Source: Diatrype stigma (lineage: Eukaryota; Ascomycota; Sordariomycetes; Xylariales; Diatrypaceae). From it: a DNA stretch of 64,000 nucleotides. Both the position numbers and the translations under genes were made by a program. Below the pieces are notes generated by a model. It was not told the DNA's origin. It did no database searches and was given only the letters and a program-made list of their open reading frames with translations. Location of the stretch: assembly GCA_022225965.2 (NCBI GenBank), contig JAKJXP020000023.1:62001-126000 (forward strand), read 5' to 3'. Shown in pieces: positions 42,228 through 56,239 of this stretch (position 1 is its first letter; each line of letters begins with the position of its first letter).

Positions 42228-45200
42228 ATGTCATGGGGTCTACTTATTATGTGGTTACTATAGGTACTCGTGGTAGAGGTTACGGGGCTCCCCCCCGGTG
42301 TTATAGCGGCCCACCGCGGGGCTGCATCGGAAGTATCGGCCGGCGTCGGATCCACGCATATAACCGATATGTGTACCTAGGTAGGGGTAGGTAAGCTCTG
42401 TAGGTCTGTACTGCCTATGTACATATGTAGGAATGTATGAAGTACATGATGCTTCTTTCGTGCTTCTTTCGCCGTTGGTCGTTATTTTCCGCAATGTTTC
42501 TAGAATCCTTGCTGCTTCCTCATTGGCCGATTGCCTCCCCCCATTGCCCACGCCCGCCTTTTCCTCCCCATTCTAACTATGGCGGGGACGGGAATCCGAG
42601 AGGGGGAGGGGTAAGGAAAGAAGGGGGGGTAAGTTGGGAGAAGAAAGGAGAGGAGGAGGAGCTGAGAGAGCCTCACCGCAAATTTGACATCAACATTAGT
42701 TTGTTGTTTAGCTATGTACTAAGTATGGATCTTTTCTTCTTCTCCCTTCTCATGGCTCGCTGGCCTGCTCCGTTTGCGTGCAAGTACATAACTCCGCCCT
42801 CGTTGAGTGGATGGCTGATCTCTATGCCATCTAAGATCTTACCTAACCGACCACGTAACCTGGCCTGTAGCTAGCTACATATTCAACGTATCTATCTAGC
42901 TCCCTGCATACATACGTACATGCATCATGTGGATGCGTGCAATAGCACCTACATGCATACCCTGATATCACCATACCTGCCTGGCCTGCCTGACCCTGGC
43001 CTATCCCCTTCCTTGCTTTAGAGTGTAGGAACTGCGAAAGTCGAGACAAGACATATAAGGCCCGGGAAAGGCCTGCCATGTTTGCTTTCTCGCCTGCTTG
43101 GTTGTCCGTGACCAACTCACCAGCATACGCAGACATGCAGATGCAACTGGTTGGCTGGCCGGCTGACTGATCGCGATGTAAAGCTATTCGGCCCTCCCGA
43201 GGCATAACCAATCTACCTACCGCCTATGTATGTTCTCGGAGACATGTGCATATCACGTCCTTATGTAGGTATATAGGCGGAGGGCGACGACGTCCGGCCC
43301 GATTTGTTCAGAGGGCCCCCCCTCCCGTCCCCCCGTAGGCAGTTGTGCAGCGAGGCCCGAAAAGAAAGGTCAAGATCGGGTAGTCAGGTAGTAACTATTG
43401 GTAGGTTCTTAGAAGGATCCGGGCGGCCGGGCGTTCCTGATGATGGTCACGACAACAAGAGGAGGGTCGATCGATAGATTACCTGCTGTACAACAACAGG
43501 GGCCCCCTATATATATGATGCTGCAGGTTCGAATACCACCTACCAGATAGACGATATGCCTACGACGCTACCTATCACGCTACTACCTCCTTGCCTATTA
43601 TAAAGGTAGTATATATGCTTCCATGGTGATGTCGGTCAGTAGGTCGGATAGAATGTTAGGTAGTTGGAGCCTTGCAACGATATCAGAACGGGCCGCACGT
43701 TCTCCGGGCCGTCCTCGCGCTTTGAGGTAGGCAGGTATGGCACATGTACGTGCGTGCGTGCGTACGTCTGGGTGGGCAGATGGCACATTATGAACTGTCA
43801 ATGACGCGGTTCTTGCGTAGGTATCATCTATCTAGCCAGCTAACTACTAGCTACACCTCGTAGATCTCGAATGACTGAATCTCCGCGGCCGCGCGCAAAA
43901 CGTAGTAGTTATACTACACTCGTACGCTCGTGCACGAAGAGAGACACACGTACATGCATACCTGCTTACCTACTACCTACACGGATTTGCAACGTGTGTA
44001 GCTAAAGAAAGCATCGTCTGTACTCGGGCTTCATAGTACGTAGCATGCGAGAGTGTGTGTGCGTGGGCTAATAATATCACAACTACTAGACGTCTGAACA
44101 GTTATAACTACATAAGCAGCAGATGTAACTGTCGTACGGATCTGGATCTCTGCATCTTGCGTCGTTTCCCCCTCCCCCGTCCTCTCCCCGGGCCTCGCCG
44201 CCACGAATCACATGCGAGTCGTCGTTGTTCTCGATAGCACAACACGTACGTACATGCATAGATATGTGCATACAGCATAGGTAGGCAGGCATGAGTATAG
44301 TAAAGTAGGTACCTACATCTGCCCGGCAAGGGGTGAGGAAATCTGAGTTGCACAATAACGTTAGATGACGATGGAAGATCCAGCCGAGAGCCCCCTTCCA
44401 ATCCCACATGGACAGATAGACTTGACAGATCATGACAAGTGACGAGTCATCATCGTCCCTTTCCTCGCATTGCGACCCTCATTCACGCCGATACCACCAA
44501 TCCAGGCCCGCGAACGCAGAGATCCCCCCCGCCCCGCCGGCCGGGGCACGCATCTCAGGTAGGTAGGCAGGCATGTCATGGATGTGTAACTACATATGTA
44601 GGAACCGGAACAGCCTATGGTTGATTAAGTTTATCATGCCATTATCGACCGATTCGCCCAACACGTACCTCAATGTGCATATATAATTACTACTTAATAC
44701 TATATGGCAAAGGTTCCTTCGACGACGATGCGCAGCCAAAGCTGCTGATGATGTGATGCTGTGACGTATGCTACACTCTTTCTTGTAGGTACAAATCTAG
44801 TCTAGACTAGGTACCAACTTCCCATGGTCCAAGCCAGGCCAGACCAGGCCAATTTAGCAGCAAGGCCTATGTAGGATCAGTCTAGACCACTCTCCATACA
44901 TGTAGTTATGTATGATATGTATTGTACAGAGTAGTTAGTTATTACATATGTAGTAGTAATAGGGCTGTCTTCTCTAACTTTTGGTTTGCAGTTGCTATAG
45001 TGACTCTACACCCCTACCTCACAAGCACAGCTTCGTAGTGAGTTTCGGCTTGGCTCGTGATGAAGAGGAAACATGATTCCTGAAGGACGTTCAAGGGACC
45101 CAGATCGGTAGGTACCATGTCAAGCCAGACGAGCAGCGCTGTGGGCAGTGATGGTCCCTCGCGTGGGCCAAACCGCCCGAAATTGCAGTCCCCGGACCCA

Positions 45201-48200
45201 GTTCTATGGAACAAGAGCGGTTCGATGTGAAGCAATCCGCTTCTGCGCACGAGTTCAATGGGAGTGGGGCCAGACGATCATGTTTCCTGCAACATGGCTC
45301 ATCTCAGATCAGAGCCTTGCTGTTCCGGGCATAAAAATACGACCATTCTTCTAGTACTAGAAGACATAGAAGAAAAATCTCTTGAAAGATCCTTCCAAGA
45401 GGGGCCGGTCGGTGGGGGCAATCAAATTGGGTGTGTTGTATATATTTATAACCCCGGAACAACGGTGACGGCAACGAGTCGGTTTTGGGTCCCGTCGGCA
45501 TGAATCTATAGAGGCCCACACTCGAACAACGCCTCGTGCAGGCCTTGATTCTGTCGGCCGGTATGGCTCTCATCGATTCACGGCAACGGAGCCGATCGTA
45601 AAGCGCCAGTGGATCGAGCCGTTCAGAACTGGCAGCTGTTCGGCCAAGAGGTTATCGCCGCGGTATGTCGGCACTTGCTCTAACATATCGCGACGGATCT
45701 CTCGAGGCAACGATACGTCAACTTGATACGTCAGCTTGTACATTGAATTAGCATCAGGGCTGGTCTCGTGGCAGGCTTGGCAATGCTTGGCTATAAAGGG
45801 GCCCGCAAGTCTAGCTCTGCGTTGATATGTAGTTGTCGCTATTTTGAGGTTAGTCTGCCTCATCTGCCGTATCAACTGTGAATGTCTTGGTTCAAATCTA
45901 GTCAATGATAGGGTGCCCTTCGTGATTGTGCCCCCCTGCAATTCCACGTGATCGGATTAGGGTTCTATACGACATGTTAACATAGAATAAAATGTAACTG
46001 CCGGGCACTGAATCAGTATGGTTAGGCAAGCAGCTTCGTCCGCAGCTTGACCTCTATGCGCTGGGGTATCCAAGTCAGGTCGGCCGGATCGAGGGACCTC
46101 CCGGAGGACGGAAATCAAGTGAGCGGTTGAGATGATCGGGACACTTCAGGAACCCGTAGTGACAGGGGGGAAACTTCATTGTTGAGTGTCTTACGTATTG
46201 TTACTTGTTCTGGACCTTTGTCCTGAAACGTTGATTCCGCCTCTTAACACGATGTCGTGTTCCTAGGGTGAACTCGTCAAATCAGAGGGGAGGTTTCGAG
46301 GAATATAGACAGTATTATTGCTGCGGTCCAGCCGGACAGTGGAGACCTGAGATTGCCTATGTAGCTGCTCGTATGTAGACGTTAACGCTGGCAAGGCCGT
46401 CAGAACTTGGAACCGCTCGCTACGTAGGTAGTCAATAAGCGGCGACTTGATTGGTCCGTAGCTTGGCACGATTCTGGGGGGCCGAGTGCCCGAGTACCCA
46501 AGTCACATCGAGGCGGCTTCCGCAAGCTGCGGTTTGACTATTGAACCAGAAGGACGCGTTTTTCAAGCTGCCTTTGATTAACCAGATCCAGCAGATTAGC
46601 AAATGCAGTTAGCTGCCCACATATGTAACGTACTTCGTAGTCAAGGGGCGTCAAGGGTATGGGCGTCAATGGCATGTACGAAGTAGTTCGGCTCAGATCG
46701 GGGACAGCCGGGGACTAAGCATGCAATCGCTAGCCACTGCCACTGCCACTATGTAGAACGATAGGAGCGCCTCGTCACCTACAAAACCAGCAGGCCGCCT
46801 GGCAGCCCGGGTGGGCTCGTCGATTGTTCGGTTTTCTGTCTTTCACTCGGCCTGGTATGATCTCTGGACTCTGGATCCGGATCGGGAGCCATCAACTTAC
46901 AAGGAACACAGCCGGTCAGCCAGCTCACTTCACTTCCGTATTAATAGGCCAACGGCTTCCCCTCTAGCCTAGCAGCCCTAGGTCGGATCGCGCGTTGGCT
47001 GGCACATTGTGTGCCGAAATGGCTAAAATCGGGTTGGCATCATCGGCGAATCGGGGTACGGTAGCATTAAAGTTGTGGCGGCGGTTCATGTGTTCGTGAA
47101 GAAAATGCTGCCAGGTTGTCCAGGTGCGTTCCCACGTTCTCTTTCGGGCCATGTGCAGCACTAGCGACCAATCAGGGCGTTGGTATGTGTGAGGGGCAGT
47201 AGTACCTAGAGGATGGTGGGTAGGTCGTTATTACTACTGTAGTAGTTGCGCTTACATAGCCCCCCTACCTGTACCTACTACGTACTTACAAGGTAGGCAC
47301 GTAGCAGTTACCTAGGTATGTAGACTAAGTAGTGGCGCCAGACTTGACTGCTGAGTCCGGACTCTACCGCCCAATTACTCGCTGTAGAACGACGAATATT
47401 ATACTCTCTCAATCTCATTATTCCGTCAATAAACGAGGCAATGTAGGAACGCAAGCCATCCATCTATGGTCCATGCAAGGACGGCAGAACATCACACCAG
47501 GCACGACTATATTAGAACCTGCAGATCAAACTCTAACTAGACTCAGCAGCGATGCGAGGCCCACCTGTCATAATACCTGAATGCATGCTGGCCGACGAAA
47601 AGAGATAGCACATACACACACACATACAAGGTTCGTACCTTGTACACACCTTGCCTGCTGCCAGCCTGCCTCTGCATGTCACCGGCTGATGTAGGGACCT
47701 GTAGACGTCAGAACGTGTGCAAAGTCGTTATGGATGTAAGTCGACCGCGCTTAATCACCTGGCACCCCTGTATCTTGGCTGTACGTACATAGGACGCCGA
47801 CGCCGATATTCGGTACCTACATCTGAGGATTTGCTATGACATTTCCCCCATGGCTCGTTTAGGCATTCGGGCGCATTCTACATCTAGTGGTCGCAGGTTG
47901 GGCCGCAGCTCCGATGCATGACAGTGAGATCAGCGGAATCGCATCGCATCGCGTCGCGGCACACGTCTTGTCGAAACTTCCTACCGTGGTTCCAAGCGAT
48001 CCAGCGACGTGAGCCTATACTCTACGCTGCTGCTGTGTATCAAAGGAGATTACGTTGACGAAAATCCGGTTGGTATATAGCTTACGTATAGTTAGGCCTA
48101 GCCATCCTGCCGCAGAGCATGCATACTACCTACGCGACATGTGGCGGGGTATAGATGTCGGTTGTGTGTAAGCGGCATATGCAAGTCACCCTATTTTGTA

Positions 48201-51200
48201 CATTATCACCTGTGATGGGGGAGGGACTTGTGTATGCCCGGGTCGAACTTCAACTGAGCGACCGGGAATGGAGCCGATTCGTCCTTGCCATGGAAGTCCG
48301 GGACTTTATCCTCGAACTGATTCGGGGGGGGTTATTTTATTTTAGGTTTCATTTCTGCTGACATTGCAGGAAGCAGGACCATACATCCAGCACACATCCA
48401 AAAGGGGGGCGCCTCGAAAAACGGTGCGACAAGCCGGGACTCGAAAGAATACATTCCTCCGTACTAGATACGAACGATGCGAAGAAGCAAGCCGTAGTTG
48501 ACTCAGCATGACCCTTCGGGATGGTGCCGAGAAGACATCATACGGAGGCCTGTGATCAGCTAATCTCGGGCTCTAGGGATGCGAAGGCCGAAAAACCTAG
48601 TCGGTGTCTCGAGTATATAGTCCCCAAATTCTTCTTGAGGCGCAGGAAATAGATACATACCTGCACAAAATGTTGTTTGAAGTTGTCACTGTCTCATAGG
48701 GGACATCTGGCATCTCTACACACGTAGTTACCAAAAACTTCAAAATCCACAAGGCGGGGAGAAAGACAGGGAACACTGGACCCATCGTTATCTTCAGAGC
48801 GCTAGCACCCAGCGCCCATGTTCCTGGGTCTTTATTTGAGATTTGACTAGGAAAATGAGATTCAGAATATCCAAGCAGCTTGCAGATCAAGACGAGGATA
48901 TACACACGTATCCAGCGTCAGCTGGTAGACATATATACTATTTACGTGGCTATGATCTCGGTTAAAACACCCAGGGGCATGCCAAATACAGCAAGTTGTA
49001 TAGTCCAGCTGCAGGAAAGTCATTGGACTTTTGAGCCTAACTACTTGGTGATTCTTTTTTGTCTTCTTTCATTGCTGGCGTACAATACAGTAAGCAAAGA
49101 CCACGAATACGCACGTAGTACACATGATCGTCTACGACAGGTCCAAGATCCGGGGCAAGATTTCTTGACGAGGTACCACAGTCGTTTCTTCGTCCAGAAA
49201 ACCCTCCCACCTCCTGCCTGCTCATTGCCCTGCCTACAATGACACCATCGTTTGTTCCCACTTGAAACGCAAAACATTCGCTAGAATTGTTGGTCTTCGC
49301 TGACAGGGCTGGCTCCCGTAGCTGGCTACAGCATTAGCGCATGAAGTAATTAGCTTAGGGCGTTGCTACCATAATATCAATCCATGCTGTCGTGCGACTA
49401 AGCGATCGTGTGATCAACAAACGCGCATTGCAGGCCGTTAGATTCCACAAGGCTGAGGTTCCCTCAACTCTATATACACCACGTGATGTGCAAGTCGCAA
49501 TACCGTTGGGATTTCGGATGACGGGCGCTCCTTGTGTAACACCGGGGTCGAAAACCGCTTATGATATCAGCAGAAAACAAAAAAGAAAAAGGAAAAAAAG
49601 GGGAAGGAGATGGCCAGTGAACGGGGATGGCGGGAAGCTTGTTTTCTTTTTCCCGTTACCTTTCCGGCACCCTGCCGCATTCAACTACCTACAGCCTTAT
49701 AACATTTTCCCCACTATCCAACTCACAGGTTGATTACGTCGTAGTGGAGGTCATGCTCGCTTGTACTAGGTAGGCTTAGTTTTGCTATCCTAATAACTGG
49801 CTTTGCAGCACGACCCTGTTGGCCCAGACGCTGGGGGGGGGGGGCATCTTTTCCCCTTGCCTCAATGCCTGTGTATCTTGCGAGGTTATGTGCTCGCTTG
49901 TCCAGCAAATCGCATGTCGTTAACAAAGAGATCGTGTCTGAATGGCTACCCCTGGGTGGGGTTTGACCTGAGCAATCGACGTATCGATTTATATTAGCCA
50001 TGTTGATTGATGAGCTAGTTATATATCGCCACTTCTTTAGCCAAGCCCTACACGACTATGTATGCTGCCAGGTTTTTCGTGCTTCAGTGATATTTGCTTG
50101 TGCCTCAATCGCTTGTTCGATGCTTCTGCGTAGTCTTGATGGGAGCATGCGACTCGATGGGCAAGCAGTCCGGGTGGGATAACATATCCGCTTGCTAATG
50201 GTCAAATCTCCTCCAGGTTGCACCCATGAAGTAAAAGGGGCGAGAGATGGATCAAGTCATCGTTCTCTCCCCCTCAGCAATAACGAGCCAGCCTTTGCAT
50301 TCGGGACCGGCAGTGGGCGTGTAGTAGTATTTGATCGCGTTCTGTCTCGCCCATTTACCAAAAAGCCATCTCAAGATGAGATCTGATAAAAGGAAGGCAG
50401 TTGCGAGATCTAGTAACCAGGGGCGTCCGAAGGTGTAGGACCAGGGAGGTATATGTGTCGTTTTATCCTAGTGTTTCACAAGACGCTACGCTGAGCGGGA
50501 TAGCTCGAGATGGTGGGGTTGATTCTCGCCTTGAAAGGTGCGATGCGACGTCCTCGTCAACTCCCGATCAAGAGAAATCTCACACCGGGTCGTTTATGTT
50601 CACTTCTCCTATCTGCTCAGCGGGTCTAGATCCGTCCCCCCGTACCATGAAAACCACCACAGTCGACCAAGAATTCGCTCAAGAGGGAAGGATGCTGCAT
50701 CGCAACAAGTTGCTGCCCATGGTTCCAGGGTATCACGAAATCAGCACCGAAGCAGATAGGGCCTGCTTCCGGAGTTGGCGCAGGGGTTTTGTGGTTTCTT
50801 CGCACCAAGGTTCCAGAATGAACACTCCGCCTCGGTCCGGGAAGTCACCCGCTTTCTACTAGTTATCCGTAGCGACCAAGCGGAGGTAACAGAGGATGCT
50901 GACACTGCCAATTGCAGCTGGGTCATATAGTTATAACAGGAGGCTGATGGCATCAGTCGGAAGCCGGGGCATCCTACTGGCCAGAGCCCATTAGATAACC
51001 CTTCAGATATACTATAGGAGTAAAATGTCAGACTCACGCCAAGGAATATACCCAGCTCCTAGTGCTCCCCTACTCCGGAGGCTCCCATGAACCTGCCCAC
51101 CGAGATGGCACACATGCGCGTGCATGTGGCGCGTGCGAGCAATTACATATCACGGCATGCAATCAATGTTGCTGTCGGATCCTTTCCTTTCCTCTGATCC

Positions 51201-53552
51201 ATCCGATCTAGTAGGTCGTGTAGGCCAGGTAGGATGTATGCTAGGTACCTACACATAGGTGCATACAGAGGCAGGTACAGCAGCAACATCCATGGTCAGA
51301 TGTATTGTAAGATACCTACCTAAGATGTATTGTACATGCCCCTGCGCCTCTATCCGCCACGCCTCTCAAGTGCTATACCTCTGGACCTGGTAGGTATATT
51401 CCCTTACCTGGTCAATAAACGTGATATGGGGCCGTTGATGCTATTCGAACATTGGCATTGGCATTGGCAGGCATCGGCATCAATGGCATCGGCCTGATCG
51501 GTATATGTAGGTACTAGGTTGAGCAGTGCTGGGTAGAGCAGTCGGTTCAAACCGGTAAGGCCGTTCTAGTGTTTTCCGCAGGCTCGATCCACCGCGACCG
51601 GTCAGGGACTGCCCCGGCAGAAAAGAAGCCTGCAATCCCAATCCTATGGTTGATTGACAGCTTAGCGAACGAATGATGCCGTGGAGCCAGCCATACATAT
51701 ACCCACATGCAGTGTATGTAGGTACCTACCTACATATGTAGCTACTGGGCTGCTGCTTCGTACCTACATACCTCTTGATAGTCCATGCAAACAACGTTTC
51801 TTATCGTGTTTAAACCTTATTGAACCTTGCCGTACTACGTAGAAAAGAGAAAAGGTATTCGTAACTCTCTCTTCATTCATCCACTCTCCAAGTTCTTTAG
51901 TCGACTCTCGAGTCATGTTGTTGAACTTGTACTTTCGTGTCCCCCAACCTCCAAGATCATCTATGAAGTAACTAGTATTGATAGATCTAGGCATTGCCTT
52001 CAACACAGCTGTGTCTCTTATCTCTTCTTCCCCTTCTTCCATCTCACCTAAGTTGCGCTGATACTTACAATTGCTGTTCTACACCTGCTTCTGTCATTGC
52101 TATGATCAATACCTAGTCTGCCTCTGAGCTATAACTAACACCGAACATCAATCCATACTATCACCCTACCTATACTTTCCTAGCTCCTACGCACAATGTA
52201 AGGATCATGATGTAGGCAACGACTAACACCAGAGCCGACCTTGTTATTATTACCGTTATTATCAAACAGACCTACCTGGTTGGACTCAGCACTGATCACA
52301 TATAGTTTCTCGCCCTCTTAATTTCAGGTACCACCAACCCTACCTGTTCTACCTTCCACAAAGCCGGGCAACATAGATCCAGGTATCCTGACCATGTAGA
52401 TACTTGCCTATATACATACGTATTTCCCTTTATCCCATGTTACATGGATCTGTCAACCGAGCCGACACACGATCCATTCCACTTGATCCACATTCACAAG
52501 TACGTACGTCGTGAGACAACGGATAGGCAATGTAGACAAGACGGCTCAAACGCAAGAATAGTGCTTGCGAGCCGTTGTCATGCATACTATGTATTTCAAT
52601 GCTACCAGCTTGCAGCGTCGTTACCGGAAAGGGATGAGGACTTTTGACAAATTTCCTAACCTGTCGCATCCAATTAAAGGTTTACGTATTATCCTTTCCC
52701 ACCTTCACCGAGTTCCCTCCACAGCCGTGTGTTCTTCTTTTCTCCTTAGTGTCTCTGTGCCAGGTGCCCATGTGCCCATGTATATCGTACCTATCCATGG
52801 TTTTGCGCCAACATCGAGACAGTCTTGCACCATCCAGCTAGCCAGGCAAACCGTCTTTTTCCCCTGCCTAGCTTCTCCTAACGGCAACCCCCAGAGACAA
52901 CCCTCTTGTGTCCCAAGCCATAGATATCTGGGGTTTCCTACATTGATTTGTCTTGTGTCTTACAACCTCTTGCTCACTTGCGTTACGTCTTGAATTTCCT
53001 ATGATGTCCCTATGATGGCCACAATTACGTTGCTGAAGGCCTTGGGGCGCTGAGTTCCACCAGAACTCCTGCGATGTCAATCACCACCTTACTCTAGGCC
53101 AAAAATTTTATACCCCTATCTCCCATATTTCCATGATTTTCTAGGAGTGTCCCATGCTGAAAATATGGAGTTCCTCTCGGGAGCCAGCCGCTCGTCGTCA
53201 TAGTATAGTACTGGGGTCATCAACAGCACAGATGCATACATATTTCCTCAGCCTCCTCCTCCACGGACATCCCAACAAACCCCTACCCTGAAAGCACCTG
53301 AAGCACAGCACAGAGTCGACGACTAGGTACATGCCAGAACCCAGAGTAGCTATTCCGCTATTCCAGTACTACTTCTGCATTCCTACCAACTACGGATTGT
53401 GTCATAAGGCATATCCGCCCCGTCTTTATAAACAGGCACTACAAACAACCCTTCTACTTCCCGTCTCATCGGCCAACCTCTAACAAACAGACACAAGAGC
53501 TCCTTCTCCGGTTTAGGGTTTAGGACAACAACTCAGTACCTTCCTTCCCGTT

Positions 53553-53560
53553 TATATAAA
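53553..53560 (+). promoter_or_regulatory. TATA box candidate for the small CxxC gene
   Basis: TATATAAA lies 345 bp before the ATG at 53905; a second TATAAA is at about 53427. A TATA box here would imply a 5' leader of roughly 300 nt. A possible leader intron could start at the GTGAGC at 53771. Confidence 0.45.
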
Positions 53561-53904
53561 GCCTGCATTCGTGGTCCTTCTGAGAAATTGGAAGTTGTCT
53601 CCAAGCCCAAGAACCCTCAGTGACTCGACCAAGCACTCACATACACCTACCGTACCTGCCTACCTATCTTCCTGTCTACCTGCCTAGGTATCTACAAGTC
53701 ATTAAATATCCTCACCTACGCTCACATCGGCATTTCATCTCGTCACTCACTTCCCTACCCTCCTTTCTAGGTGAGCAGTCCCACACCACTCCCTGCTCGC
53801 TGCATAACTAACACTAGATCCAGCCTCCATCAGCATCTCACTACGGCCCTACACCTTTAGTGTGCCCAGATCCCCACAAGATCTTGAACAAACGATATAT
53901 CATC

Positions 53905-54069
53905 ATGGCTGTGGCTTCAACTTGCGCCCACTCCTTCAGAATGATCAAGTCGGACAACACTCTGGTCCAGTGGACTTGCAACCTATGTCATTCGGGGCCC
54001 CACTGGTGGATTTTCGAGTGCAGATATTGCAAGATCCATACCTGCCGGGCTTGTGTTAACAACGTCTAA
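53905..54069 (+). CDS. Small Cys-rich (three CxxC) protein, 54 residues, function unknown
   Basis: The ATG at 53905 opens a 54-residue frame ending at TAA (54067-54069). It has CxxC pairs at residues 25-28, 39-42 and 47-50, plus Cys7 and His9, 29, 33 and 45. This is enough ligands for two zinc ions in a zinc-ribbon or treble-clef-like fold. Three Trp (23, 34, 35) and the SGPHWWIFECRYC segment are striking. There is no signal peptide or membrane helix, so it is probably cytosolic or nuclear. I recall similar short proteins in Pezizomycotina but cannot name a family or function. Evidence that it is real: dense motif spacing, a TATA-bearing upstream region, a pyrimidine-rich leader and isolation in otherwise non-coding DNA. 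It stands alone, with no gene for about 13 kb upstream and 3.5 kb downstream. Confidence 0.72.
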   Translation: MAVASTCAHSFRMIKSDNTLVQWTCNLCHSGPHWWIFECRYCKIHTCRACVNNV

Positions 54070-56212
54070 GCCGTGCCCGACCCTCGGGTCGGCCTGCCAT
54101 GGGGGCGTGTGGGGGTCCAGGTACGTCCGCGTTTGGCCGCCTCTCCCAGGTGACCTCGTACTTCTGCCCGCGCCAAGCCCTCGTCACCACAATTAATGCC
54201 GTTTTCGGGTGAATCGCTAACTGTGGAAATAGGATGGGTTTCAGCATCTGCGTCTTCGATTCGCATTCTGAACATAAATCGAGGGCAGAGAGAAGTGCTT
54301 GTCAAGCAAGGGATTTCACACCAAGAAAAAAAGCACTCCAGTCCAGGATCCAGAGAAAGATCACCCGAAAGAGACGCGCGCATGGCTTGCCCTGGAAGAG
54401 ATGCCAAGCTTCCTCGTCCGATGTTCCCATTGGCTGCGGCCGCTCGTCGAATCACCTGCCGCGGGCTTCCAGGAAGCGCCTATCAAAGTGCTGATGATGC
54501 ACACCTAGCCTCTGCACGACTGTTGACGAGCCATAGCATGACAACGCCCGTTTCTAGTATGGACAACCTTGCGATAACATCGACACCGCTAGGGCCTCGG
54601 GCTGATTACTTCTCTTTTTGGAATGACTCGGTTTCTTTTCCCCTGGTTTTGTTTCGGTCTTTCGCCCCGGCCACTCCAACTCTACCGCCACAGTTCTGCC
54701 TCTCCTACGTGTATTATTTTCCTTTTATAGATGGACCTAACTGCTTTCCTCGCGGGCTCTAATTACTAGTCTCACGGCTAGGGCGCGGTACTCGCCGTTG
54801 AGTTGTCACCTCACGGCTTCTTCCCCCCCATCATTGGTTTTCTTAATTTGAGGAGTTCGCGGGCTTGGCATTAGAGCGTGAGACACGGTCGTGTTTTCGG
54901 AGTCAGGTTGCCTTGCAAGAAAAAAAACACCCCCTTCCCCAATAGACGGTTTTCCTTCTTGTTTTCCTACTGGGTCTCGGCGTACGCTGGTTTAAACAGA
55001 TTTGGCAAATCGGAAAAGTTACAGATTCTCCCCGTTTACGACGACAGGCGACTGTTTGTGGTTCTCATTCCTGGATTTTTATTGGTCTCGATGATCTTGA
55101 TTGGGGGGCCCTGGGGCCACCATTCTACCTCATCCTCACCTTGGTCGGTGTTTTAGGAACAGGAAAATCCCCATAGTGGTGTCACGGCAGGGGGGGAATG
55201 GTTGACGAATCAACTTAGGTACATCAGGTTTCTTTCTCATCAGATCTCAGATTTCATCTCGTTGGATCGATTTGCTCGCTCGTATGGTGCCAGAAAAAGG
55301 GACGAGAAACGTGTGTATATGTCATGTCAGAGGGGAGGGGGCTACGACACATGCTGTCATTGTGTGTAAGCAGATTAGCTCGCAGCCTGCGTCCTGACTG
55401 CTGCTGCCTGCTTTATTTTTCCCTTCGCATCTCTTTTTTTGGTCCTCTTCTCGGCTTGATGACTCTGTGAACGTTCGTAAAAAGTCGAATCTTAGATTCC
55501 AGGTTTCAGCGGCAGAAACTGTGCATGCAATGCAGGTGTGCCACGTTTCCTAATCGCGATCGCGGTGTTTGGTATGTCAGGTGGTCATGAAATGCTTTGC
55601 TGATGCCATATGTACGCCGTCAAATGAGGCTACAAAGCTCCCACCCCCCTTTTTCTTCTCTCCGCCCCCTCGCCCCCCTCGCTTGCCTCCCAGCGGCAGC
55701 CTTCTCCGGCGATGGGGGTTTTACATTTGGGCCGTTAGGCAGGGCTTGCGCCAACGCCCATTGTCAACGCCCGTGTAACGTTGGGTCCCAGTTTTTATTC
55801 GACCCTATTTTCTTTTTTTTCCTTTCCGTTTCCTTTCTTTTCTTTTTTTTCCATTCTTTTGCTTTTTCTTGTGTTTCTTGCATTTATCCTTTTTCTTTTT
55901 CACCCATACCCCATAACCCATTACCTCCCCCCACCAACCCGTTCAGCCAACCAGACACGCCCCGCGGCCACCGTCCAGTCCTAGTCCTGCAAGGTCCCGT
56001 CTGCGCAATTCCCGGGAAAACTCTAAAGGCACTGACTAATTGACAGGAGTGGGAGGAGTGGGAGGGGAGGGGGGATGGCGGGCAGGCACGCAGGCAAGCC
56101 GACGGCCAGCTAGGCGGCCAGCCAGGCGGCCAGCCATACAATGTATGTACATCCATACATACAATAGTACATGGATGGAATTGGAAGGGAAATACCTAGA
56201 GCCCATGCCTTA

Positions 56213-56239
56213 CTGCTGCTGCTGCTGCTGCTGCTGCTG
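56213..56239 (+). repeat. (CTG)9 microsatellite, non-coding
   Basis: Nine perfect CTG units outside any supported gene. A similar CTG run at 57805-57825 codes for a Gln stretch in the MOSC protein. Confidence 0.9.

Larger units (their letters stand above)
40956..53904. other. Gene-poor block of 12.9 kb
   Basis: I find no convincing gene. Open frames are short, usually without ATG, and show no family features. The block is not visibly AT-rich, so it does not look like RIP-mutated transposon relics. It contains simple repeats (41206-41243, 42161-42227, a G12 run at 49833-49844, GGCATT/GGCATC repeats at 51448-51500) and many CTACCTA/TAGGTAG and TACGAAGTA-type words. The right part (about 51.8-53.9 kb) is pyrimidine-rich and looks like leader or promoter DNA of the small gene at 53905. 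Non-coding transcripts cannot be excluded. Confidence 0.5.

Noticed and set aside
43520..43545. GGTTCGAATACC, considered as a tRNA B-box
   Set aside because: Flanks do not pair and no A-box precedes it.
45570..45947. 125-codon minus-strand frame with a CxxCH motif (CQACH), resembling a cytochrome c haem site
   Set aside because: It starts with GTG, has no other cytochrome features, and lies in DNA without other coding signals; one CxxCH is easily random.
51530..51570. B-box-like GGTTCAAACC, considered as a tRNA
   Set aside because: No matching T-stem, acceptor stem or A-box could be formed.
54196..54762. 188-codon ATG frame downstream of the small CxxC gene
   Set aside because: No domain, irregular composition and likely 3' flank; a second long frame after a 54-aa gene is not expected in a fungal mRNA.
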